Source of the DNA: Phytophthora hibernalis | Lineage: Eukaryota; Oomycota; Peronosporomycetes; Peronosporales; Peronosporaceae | Assembly: GCA_012656075.1 (NCBI GenBank) | Contig: JAAKBF010000159.1 | Span: 868,001-932,000 of the forward strand | Length of the DNA: 64,000 nt | Direction: 5' to 3' | In this document: piece after piece, positions 55,714 through 64,000 of the stretch | Numbering within the stretch: the first letter of the stretch is position 1 | How the letters are laid out: each line of letters starts with the position of its first letter | The notes under the pieces: generated by a model | What the model saw: the letters and a program-made list of their open reading frames with translations, nothing else | Told to the model about the DNA's origin: nothing | Databases searched by the model: none | Position numbers and translations under genes: made by a program

Positions 55714-57989
55714 CTAGGTCTGGCGAACACCTCGACGCTCAAATTGGCATGTAGTAGCGTCCTGTTTGGAAGAAATCGTACTCCGGAAGTAAATTCGACG
55801 GCTGACATGAGGTGCTGCATATTCAAAGATGTCAATCAGCGCGTGCTGATCGAGTACAGGCATCCACGACGAGCACTTCCTGCGTTTGCTACCGACGAGC
55901 TCCTCGTGTTCGCCACCCATCACACTCAAAAATGCAGCTTTGTAACTCGAAGGCAAAGTCAGCGCCACGGGCAGCGGCTCGAGGTGGTGCGCCTTGAAAT
56001 CGTTATAGTGCGTCATGTGTGGGCGTTCGGCAACAATGTCCAAATAATCCAAGGTTCGGTTCATTTCCAGCAGTCTCAATAAAGCGGCGTAGCACTCGTC
56101 GAGCGGGTGGTAGACTGCCCTCTGATCCATTCGAACTCGTAGACGTCGTGAACACTTTGTTAACGGATTCTCAGAATCGCAGAGAGCTTCGGCAATCGAT
56201 TCCACATCCCAAAACGAGAGGTGTGACGCGGAGTTGAGTGCCAAATCCCGATAGTTGCTGTCGCGGAGGCAGAAACGCATCTCAATGGTGTGCGTGCACA
56301 CCGCTAACTCCAATAACTTAGGGCAACACGCTACAATGCCCTCCAGATCACCCGTATCAAAGTCCTCGAATTCAAGGGTTAAATGCGTTAGTGAAGCACC
56401 AATGAGCATAAGAAAGCCTTGGAGAACTTCTGGATCTGGATCTTCACCAAACTTGATCGCTAGGGATGTGACACCGGCAAGTCCAGTAGATGGAAGAGAG
56501 AGCTCTCGATAGATAACATTCTTGCGCTGTACCTGGCACTTCCCAAAGCCAGGTACCAAGGCGTCGATCCAATCGAGTTGAACATCTTCGGTCATCAATT
56601 TCACTCCTGAAATTTCCCTTTCAACCTTAAATGATCCACTACTATCGAGGGCTTCGTCCAGATGCATCGGTAGCAATTTAATCGGCGAGTTGGCCTTGAT
56701 ACAAACGTCAACTGATCCATCAGATGGATAAGACGATAAACCAAGCAACGCCTCTTCTGGTCCACTGGGCTCCAAAGCCACAGCCATCGCCTGCACGTCG
56801 CCCGTCGTGATCACAGCGTTGCGAAGAGTTAAACTCTCGAGTCGCGAGTAGAGGCGAGCTTTCTCCGAAAAGCAGGCGAAGATAACCCACGGCCATCTCC
56901 ATCGGCAAAGTGCCCAATCACCACCGTGTTGTTCATCCCCCTCGTTTAGCTCCAGTCCAAGCGAAAGATGCTTAGCTGTCTGGTTTACCGCAACTGCTGA
57001 ACAAATACGCTCAAAGACCCAACTCTGTATCGCCTCGCAGTCGAAGTGCACAGAATTAAGCGTGAGCTGGTTTGCGTGTCCGAACTCGGAAACTAGCGAG
57101 CCCGTCATAGCTGTCACCTCCAAGTCGAAATCTCCCCACTCACTCCCCGCTAGCGCTTCAGCTCTCTTTGAACCACCAAACAAACCAGACAACAAACGTC
57201 CAACCACCTTTCGAGCTTCTTCATGACTGCCATTCGACGTAATCCTCGAGCAGAGCTCGTCCCTCAGTGCCAACCCCGATACTCGAATTCCATCTTGGGA
57301 CAAACTTTCCACGAGCTCCGCCAAGTCAGCGCTGATACTGACATCGCGCAGGTCCACCAGGATCGACTCCAACACCAACGCGATTCTTAATGGAGCTTGC
57401 TCCCAATACTCACGCCACTGTATTCGCACTGTCCTCACCGTCTCCTGTAGTTTCCGGAGATATGCGAGCATCTCTTCACTGCTGCTAGTCAACCACGGTC
57501 CAAGCTGTACCGTGACTGGAATTTCAATCTCCGTCGACCCGGTATATGCCTTCCCGTCTCGCAAACCTGCAATTTTAGCCAGTGCTTCTTTGTATTCTGC
57601 ACTGTATTGCCCCATTCCGCAAAATGCGTCGATACCTTTCAACAATTCTTCTTCTTCGTCAGGTTCGTCGACCATCAGAGCAAGCTGGAACCGGGGCATT
57701 AAATCATCCTCGAAAAGTTCTTCCTGGGTGTCAACATCCAGATCTGCATATTGCACGAGGAGTTTCTTCCACGCTGCATTGTCGACGTGCGCCACTGCAG
57801 CTAACAGACTTAAGGCCTCGCGTACTTCCTGAATAAATGCCGGTTTTCCATCTTCCTCGTTCGAAAACGCGAAACTTGGCCACTGCACTTGGATTCCTCG
57901 AAAACTCTGTCCGGGGCGTCCTCCAGCACCCTCTTCGCATACCGCAGGTACCGAAAACGCGCTGACACCAAGGCAGCAGGAAGTCCCAT
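55714..57989 (-). CDS. LRR-like hypothetical protein of an oomycete-type family
   Basis: About 758 aa. I chose ATG 57989 (MGLPAALVSARFRYLRYAKR), which needs one base restored at about 57850-57856 to reach the long frame at KPAFIQEVREALSLLA; the uninterrupted frame lacks a sensible ATG. The N-terminus is helical and acidic. The middle and C-terminal parts carry irregular leucine-rich segments (SRLESLTLRNAVITTGDVQA, SLTHLTLEFEDFDTGDL, NRTLDYLDIV). The end (KAAFLSVM, LDQHALIDIFEYAAPHVSRR, VYF-like) resembles a large family of oomycete hypothetical proteins with a short F-box-like helix. No enzymatic motif is visible. The function is unknown; a scaffold or adaptor role would be only a guess. Confidence 0.7.
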
Positions 57990-58358
57990 TTCCAGCTGCA
58001 GCTGGTGTCCACCATTCACTTTTCTGGATCACTTCACCGTTCGCTCTAATTAGTCTGCCCCTGACTAATTATGGTGCTCGATTTTTATCGGAGAAAGTCG
58101 AACTTTTGAATTGATCTTGTGCAACAATATTAAATTTTTATTGAAAGTAAGATGATGATTGGCTTCGCCTCGGCGAGATCTGCTCAAATCCACTGTCTTT
58201 GTGCACTTTTGAACTCTTCGGGAAATTTTTGTCGTCTGTGGTGTCACGAAAAAGTACAGAAGCATGATATATGTATATATTCGTAGCACGACTAATTAGA
58301 GTGAACGGTGTTGTGCGGTAAAAATACCGATCCAAAATACAAATACGCGGCAACCGGT
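57990..58358. other. AT-rich intergenic, no gene seen
   Basis: Upstream region of the LRR-like gene up to the 3' tail of the LINE. The short frames are AT-rich (IYTYIMLLYFF type) and not credible as proteins. Confidence 0.5.
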
Positions 58359-58428
58359 ATAGTAGTAGTAGTAAACGTGTTCTCGCGTTCATTACGCTGG
58401 TTTAGAGTCATTTGGTTGAGCCTCCTTG

Positions 58429-60546
58429 CTAGTGTAGCGTTCGCATACGTCGGATCTCTCTCTCTAAGGGTGTGTAGGCAAGCAGGGACTGGATTAGTCT
58501 CCTCCATTCCTTCGGGTCTTGAGCGAGGCAGCGTAATAGATAGAGGTCAGCGGTTTGTCGGAGTCGGTAGTTGTCATGTAAGTTTCGGAGATCGGCATCG
58601 AGGACCACAGGAAGCGTGGTGCGTTGGCGGCCTCGGAACTTGGGTTGGTCACTTGGGACGAAGTAGTCTTCCATGTAGCGATAGGCGGGCAGGTCGGGTG
58701 TCGTTGTGGAATGTCGGAGAATCTTGCCGAGTAGCATCCAGCAACGTTTGAGGAGATGGTAGCGGAGTGGCTCCGCCCCTGTACGTTCGTAGAGTTTGTC
58801 GTTGGAGATGGTCTCGGGATACACGACGCCGACGACTTTGCGAAGTTGGCGGCGGCGGAAGCTTTCCAGTCCGGACAGGTCCGCCTGAGTCAGGGCCCAG
58901 GTGCCACAGTTGTAGAGCAGGATAGAAAGACATAACAGTTGTAGAGCCGCAAGCGTGTGGCGGTCGAGGTCTTCGATGGCCGGATCCAAATCTTCCACAT
59001 ACGATGAAGCGCTGCCGCAGCTAGGTTCTTGCGTCGGGAGAGGTCTTCCGCATCACCCAGGAGAGACCCAAGCTTGCAAGTGTTACGCCAAGATTCTTCT
59101 TGAGCACGTTTAATGCGGTTCGTTGAGGCGTGGAGGCTCCTTTGAACGATGGTGTGTTCGGTCTTCGCAGTGTTCATCACGAGAGACCAGCGGGCCTGGA
59201 TAGCCGGCGCTTCGGTCTGGATCTTGGCAACAATGGCTGGGTCGCGGCAAATAAAGTCGGCGTCGTCAGCATATACGATCATCTCCGTGAGGAGATTGTA
59301 GGGTACGTCAATCTGCGCTGCTACATCGTGTAGTGCTGCTTCTAGATAGACAACAAAAAGAGTGAGTCGCCTTGTGGGGTACCTGTGTTGCTCTCAAATG
59401 GGAGAGGACGTTCCGGCCGGTCCGGAGGGATAGCGTAGTATCTTGAAGTAGTAGGCGAATTAGGCGGATTCCATCGCCGTCGATGATATCCTCCAACACG
59501 GAGAGGAGTTTGTCGCGATGAACTGTGTCAAAAGCACGCGAGAGATCGATCCCGAGGATGTGGAAATTCTCTTGGTAGCGTTGAGCGCGCGCTGCTATCC
59601 ACCGGTGGGCCCATACTGCATCAGCAGTACTGCGACGGGGCCGAAACCCGCTCTGGTGTGAAGAGAGGAATGCCGCGACCTTCGGTGAGATGCGCCGGAG
59701 CACAACGAGCGATATAGCTTTCCGAATGCTATTTAGTAGCACGATGAGTCGAAGGCAGGTGCATTGACCTGCTGGCTTGTTCGGCTTTGGGAGGCCGAGG
59801 AGTATTCCTTCTCCGAGGTGGATGTGGTCTCCAGTTTGGAATCCGTGATTCAGGATCTCGGCGAGAGGTTTGGCCAGAGTGGCCGCGCCGTACTTCAGGA
59901 GTTCTGCAGGGATTGCGTCCGGTCCAACAGCACGCCCGTTTCGGAGGCGTTTGAAGGCGAGTAGCAATTCGTCCGCGGTGACCGGCTTGCGGAGAGGTCT
60001 TGGATCAGTGTCAGGCGTGACTGGTGACCTGGACGAGTCCGCGAATTGTTCTTGAAAGTGTTGCTTGATTGCTAGACTGGCTTGTTTCTTGTTGAGTATG
60101 TATTTACCTGTCGAGTCGCATAACGAGGTTAGTGGTGTGCGCTTCCGGAAAAGCGTACGTGTCGCCTCGAACATCTTGGCGGAGTCGAGGGAAAGTTCGA
60201 TGCGGGCCACTTGTTCGTCGATGAAGGCGTTTGCGAGTTGTTTGCTTCGCGATCGGATGCGGTGAAGTAGCTGGTTGCGTAGATGGCGAAGGTGGTTGAC
60301 GTCCTGCTTGTGGTCGTTGTTAATGAGCTGGCGGATTCTGCGCTGTTCTTCGGACATGCTGGAAAGTTCAGGATCTGCAAAACGGGCATTAGGAACGTAT
60401 GGCACATAGCCGATTGTTTCTTCTGCGGCATTGAGGGCTTCGTGAAGCGTGGCTTTCCAGCGGGACGAGTTGGGTCCTGCCGAAGCTGGCGGCAGTGACC
60501 TCATGGAGTCGGCGAGGCGCTTTGCATACGGCCGTGTCATGGACAA
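58429..60546 (-). pseudogene. LINE reverse transcriptase and C-terminal region
   Basis: RT blocks in order: RNGRAVGPDAIPAELLKYGA, GILLGLPKPNKPAGQC, RLIVLLNSIRKAIS, HQSGFRPRRSTADAVW, LGIDLSRAFDTVHRDKLL, GTPQGDSLF, then the catalytic MIVYADDADFICRD at about 59282-59240. Frame changes occur near 59399-59405, at the A run 59355-59359 and near 58930, so the active site is separated from the upstream half. The C-terminal part (SFRRRQLRKVVGVVYPETIS, ERTGAEPLRYHLLKRCWMLL) is a common LINE tail that follows RT. It would copy element RNA at a nicked target. Confidence 0.85.
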
Positions 60547-60710
60547 GACGATGTGTCGCCAGGCGAGTTCGCCTCTCTGCTGCGGAGCTTGAAGAGGTCA
60601 CCTAACTCAAAGTCGAGGGTCACCAGCTTGTGGTCCGAGGGCGTGATGGCCCCGCCCCAAGACTGTGCGTTGCGGCAGAGCGGTCGGTCTCGATGGCTAC
60701 AGAGGATATA

Positions 60711-62379
60711 CAGACAACGACGGATAAATCCGACATGACTTAGCGGTATCCTCCATAGTGTACGGATTCAGACAAAAAGTCCGACGGTTTTTAAATAAGC
60801 GTATTATTCGCTGAAATTAAAGGTGCAAGCACAAAAACAAATCAATAACCGTATAGTTGGGTAGAAAAGAATCTTTCGATTAAAAAAACTGTTATCTCGG
60901 GATGGTGGGGAATTGCTTTCTTGAAGCTACGGATAATTGTTTTCTTTTTGATGGCCTTCCACGCGGCAATCGTAGACTTTATAGCGCGGAGGCGTTTTCC
61001 TTAGCGGCACCACCTGTGCGTCTGCCAGCGCTGTTACGAAGTTTAGCTTTTAGAGGTCCCATGACACCAACATCAAGCGGTTGACAAACCGCTGTACTGT
61101 TTGGTGGCAATGGGACCGCAGTAGCATTTGCCTCCTCCGCCACAATCCGCTGTCCTTCTTCTGACACATGACACTCAACGTTGTCAAGAAGAAGAACAGC
61201 GGGGCCATCTATTTCAAATTTTAGTAATTTTTCAACGTAAAGTTTCCAAACCCTCGCATCCATCCAAGCGTTTTCTTGCACAGCGTAGAAGTGTCCGTCC
61301 GGATACTGCCCCAATTCATCTTGTTCAATCCTGCCCCTGGAACACCTCGGATGATGAAAAGAATCGGCATTTTGCGACCTGAAAATATCAAAAAATTAAA
61401 TATGAGAAAATTATCTATAAAATATCAAATAAATCATAATATTTACCGTCATCGCGTACAGTGAGCACAGCAGTCATGCGACCTGCGTGCTTGTTTGCCC
61501 CAGAGTTCGCGCTGCATCCTTTCGCCCCTTTCCTGCCAGGACTTGGTTGGTGGCATATCAAACATGATCGCTGTTTCATCGACGTTTTGTATGCCACCGC
61601 CTTCAAAATCCTTGTACTTGTCCCAAAACTCGATAGCGAAGCGTGCCAGGTCTCCTCCAGCTCTTCCGTCGTCTTTTTGGCAGCCTGCGGCTTTTGCGAG
61701 GAAAATCCGTACCTTTATTCAAAATAAAACATTAAGTAAATGATAAAATTTTCATAATACACAATATTTTGCAAATATACATACATGCTGTTACCGATTG
61801 GCAATGCGCTGGACGATACGTTCGAGTGCGAGCTCGCCGCTTTCCTTCCCAGAGAGGTATGCCTTCATCCAGTCTGGATAGAGCTTGTGCATGAACTCTA
61901 TCATGCCAGAAGTAGACAACACCTGTACATTTAAGATGAAAATGTTAGTTAGTTTCATTAGTATACAAATACGAAGTACAACACGCACCGCTTCACTCCG
62001 CCTCACATCTTTCATGTAAGTGACTAGGTCAGGGACGCCAGGAAAAGTTTTTGCGCCCCTGTCCTTTGAGCGTCTTCGACATAGCAATCCGAAGTCTCCC
62101 GCACGCCGTGCTGCTCCACTACGCTTAACGCTTGTCGCTTCTTTTTAATAGTGAAGCTGCACTCGGCGCGTATCATAGTGCAAAATGAGCCTTGTTTTAG
62201 CTTTGCGGGAGGAGATTTTAACAGGAGCCATTCATTTTTTTGTTCTGTAATTGGTGTAAAACAAGTGGATTATGTTAAGCTGATTGGATAAAACCCGCGA
62301 TGAGTTTACTATGGGAACCTGGTTATTACCCACTAAATGTCGGATTTTTTGGTCGGTCGGATTTATCCGTCGTTGTCTG
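60711..62379 (-). mobile_element. pogo-like Tc1/mariner-superfamily element nested in the LINE
   Basis: Both ends carry the inverted repeat CAGACAACGACGGATAAATC (continuing CGAC), perfect for 24 bp. TA dinucleotides flank the element at 60709-60710 and 62380-62381. CAG termini with TA duplication fit the pogo group. The LINE endonuclease motif NQIDY directly abuts the right end and its SDHKLV continuation abuts the left end, so the insertion site is exact. The element carries one transposase gene on the minus strand. Confidence 0.9.
60979..62176 (-). CDS. pogo-like DDE_1 transposase, possibly with introns
   Basis: ATG 62176 starts MIRAECSFTIKKKRQALSVV, a basic helix-turn-helix-type N-terminus. 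Further parts lie at about 61920-61800 (MIEFMHKLYPDWMKAYLSGK), 61610-61550 (NVDETAIMFDMPPTKSWQ) and 61314-60979 (AVLLLDNVECHV, TAVCQPLDVGVMGPLKAKLR). The DDE acidic residues sit in VDET, LLDN and QPLDV. The segments are in different frames, separated by AT-rich stretches with splice-like GT and AG ends (for example AATGTACAG at about 61921), so the gene is either spliced or broken. It should excise and insert the element; whether it still works is unknown. Confidence 0.65.
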
Positions 62380-63161
62380 TAGTCAATCTGGTTGAAGATG
62401 CTGTAGTCGGCTTTGCGTAGTGTCCACGTCGTGATGTTTCGAGCTCGCTTTTGGAAGGCTGTGTTCGTGACAAAGAGATTGTTAGCATCGCAGAAGGAGG
62501 CGAGGACGTGGCCATTGCGATTGCGTCGGCCATGGCCCCAATTCCCCATGAACAGTTCGTCTTCTCGGCGGCGGCCAATCTTCGCATTAAAGTCACCGAG
62601 GATGAACGTCGTGTCACGTCGCGGAAGTCGCTCGATGGCTGCATCCAGGTCGGCGTAGAAGCTGTCCACGTACTCTAGATCCCATCCGCTGTGAGGGGAG
62701 TAGGCGGTGACGACGTTGACTCGTTGGGCTTCTGGAAGACGTAGTTGTAGGACGCCCACTCGGTTGGACTGGGCCCAGTATTTGTGCAGGAACCTGCGTA
62801 GATGCGGGGCGATAGCGAAACCGATGCAATGGTGGATGTTACTCGACGGCAGGGTCAGGAGATGATACTTACCTATCTTCTGCTCGCTCTGGTAGTTGAT
62901 CCGAGTCTCTTGAAGGCCGAGGATGTCGACCTTGTAGCGTTCCAGGTCGCTGGGAAGCGTTTCATGCTGCTTGCGCTGTGAACCAATGGAGTTGACACTA
63001 AACGTACCTAACCGGAGACGGCGCTGTGCTGTCGACGGAGCCGCGATGGAGGTGGTGCGTACACAGGAGGGGGTTAGTTCTGAGAGAGAGAGGTCCGTGA
63101 AAAGCTGGCAGACGCGGTTAAGCGCCTGCCGGAAGCGTTGGACTAGCATCATGCCGCCCAA
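62380..63161 (-). pseudogene. LINE apurinic-type endonuclease (5' part)
   Basis: An exonuclease/endonuclease/phosphatase fold protein. It shows RLRLGTFSVNSIGSQRK, VDILGLQETRI (catalytic Glu), TAYSPHSGWD, FILGDFNAKIG and NQIDY. The last block, with SDHKLVTLDFEL, lies on the other side of the nested element at about 60640-60600. It nicks target DNA for LINE insertion. The best ATG is about 63152 (MMLVQRFRQ). This half has no internal stops; the break is caused by the pogo-like insertion. Confidence 0.85.
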
Positions 63162-63351
63162 GCTTCCCGAGAGGGCGTTACCCCTACCCGACCAGGAGGC
63201 TTATCCGGATCCAAGTATACGAAGAGTACTGGAGTCAACTACGAAGAACTTGGCTAAGTCGTAATGATCACTACCTTTGACCTTCCTTGTGTATTGCTCC
63301 ATACGCTCATGACATACCTAAGAGCGGAAGAAACATCAACTACAAGGTCAT

Positions 63352-64000
63352 TCATTGACTGTGCTTCCTTTTGTCATTGGCATCACTCACAGGTCGGATG
63401 CATACACTGCCTCGGAAGTTGTAGCTGACCGACCTGGAGATCGGTCGAACTTGTGCCGATGTGAGAGCGCCACGACTTCGATCGCCGGCTGCAATTCGCA
63501 GCAGTGCCGCAGCTTCGACGTGGCCCCCAGCAACAGCCCGTGATAATGGCGTCTCCCCCATTGCATTCTTGGTGTGTGGCGATGCACCACTGGCCAGGAG
63601 GACACGGACGACTTCCAGACGCCCTTGAGTTGCAGCGAGGAGTAATGGCGTATCACCGATGCAGCTTTGTGCGAGAACGTTCGCTCGATGGCTCAAAAGA
63701 TGGTGGACGACCTCAATACGACCACGCAGAGCAGCAGTGGACAGTGCTGTGTACCCGCGAGTACGGTTCGGGGCGTCGACAAAGGCCCCGTTCTTCAGCA
63801 AGAGGTGGACGACTCCAGCTCGATCGTTGCGAGCTGCGATTTCCAGCGCTCGATTGCCGTCAGCATTGACTGCTTCCACGGTAGCTCCTCGACTCAACAG
63901 CAGTTGAACAATCTCCACAAATCCTCGCTTGGCGGCAGCCATGAGTGGCGTATATCCTCTCCACTCGGCAGCGTCCACAGCAACTCCACCCACATCCAGA
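63352..64000 (-). CDS. Ankyrin-repeat protein, 3' part
   Basis: The frame is open to the window edge, so the 5' end lies outside. Five ankyrin repeats are readable: WRGYTPLMAAAKRGFVEIVQ, GNRALEIAARNDRAGVVHLL, GYTALSTAALRGRIEVVHHL, GDTPLLLAATQGRLEVVRVL and GETPLSRAVAGGHVEAAALL. A basic C-terminus of about 50 residues (RPISRSVSYNFRGS, DKRKHSQ) follows and stops at 63352. Ankyrin repeats bind other proteins; nothing in the visible part indicates an attached catalytic domain. It lies about 150 bp downstream of the LINE 5' edge. Confidence 0.85.
   Translation of the reverse strand, partial: LDVGGVAVDAAEWRGYTPLMAAAKRGFVEIVQLLLSRGATVEAVNADGNRALEIAARNDRAGVVHLLLKNGAFVDAPNRTRGYTALSTAALRGRIEVVHHLLSHRANVLAQSCIGDTPLLLAATQGRLEVVRVLLASGASPHTKNAMGETPLSRAVAGGHVEAAALLRIAAGDRSRGALTSAQVRPISRSVSYNFRGSVCIRPVSDANDKRKHSQ

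Larger units (their letters stand above)
58359..63200 (-). mobile_element. LINE (non-LTR retrotransposon), decayed and interrupted
   Basis: Reads leftwards: endonuclease (63152 to 62382, resuming 60708-60600), reverse transcriptase (60546-58890) and a C-terminal region (to the stop at 58429). It ends in a (TAC)n tail at about 58359-58374, typical of LINE 3' ends. A 1.67-kb pogo-like element splits the endonuclease. The 5' boundary is approximate because no second copy is present. Confidence 0.85.

Overview
The window looks like nuclear DNA of an oomycete, most likely a Phytophthora-like member of the Peronosporales. The supporting evidence is: a stramenopile-type myosin whose tail carries CBS domains, a PB1 domain and a terminal membrane anchor; a channel-like cyclase; a secreted mucin-like protein with the usual oomycete cysteine-rich head; short introns (about 60-95 bp) with GTRNGT donors and CTAAC/CTRAY branch points; initiator elements matching the oomycete GCTCATTYYNCAWTTT consensus; and large amounts of Ty3/Gypsy, LINE and DNA-transposon sequence.

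Layout. 1-4.05 kb: decayed LTR-retrotransposon pieces and a short repeat. 4.3-28.7 kb: a gene-dense block. It holds a voltage-sensor-like cyclase (+), a mucin-like secreted protein (-), Misato (+), a myotubularin phosphatase (+), a STIMATE/TMEM110 protein (+), a giant myosin-CBS-PB1-TM gene (-, 9.9 kb) and a nonaspanin TM9 protein (-). 28.8-50.8 kb: a transposon nest. It holds a 2.1-kb PIF/Harbinger-like TIR element, a broken Fanzor (TnpB-like) gene, and two head-to-head non-autonomous Gypsy elements forming a ~16-kb inverted repeat around a pogo/Tigger-like transposase, followed by a rearranged second set of Harbinger-like ends. 50.9-58.0 kb: a double-C2 protein, an EGF-like GPI-anchored surface protein and an oomycete-type LRR-like hypothetical protein, all on the minus strand. 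58.4-63.2 kb: a decayed LINE split by a pogo-like element at a TA site. 63.35-64 kb: the 3' end of an ankyrin-repeat gene that runs off the window.

Many host genes share one feature. Their frame is complete only if single bases are restored, nearly always one missing base in or next to a homopolymer (cyclase 2, mucin 1, STIMATE 1, myosin 2, TM9 3, C2 1, EGF 1, LRR-like 1; myotubularin has one -1 and two +1). With those sites counted, every predicted coding length becomes a multiple of three. The pattern across unrelated conserved genes points to consensus errors in the sequence rather than gene death, so I annotate these genes as coding and flag each break.

Functionally, several genes concern membranes and signalling: phosphoinositide turnover (myotubularin), ER/calcium (STIMATE-like), endomembrane sorting (TM9), cyclic nucleotide signalling (cyclase), and cargo or membrane-anchored motor function (myosin). 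Nothing suggests they form a co-regulated cluster, although Misato, myotubularin and STIMATE lie tandem with only ~170-200 bp between them.
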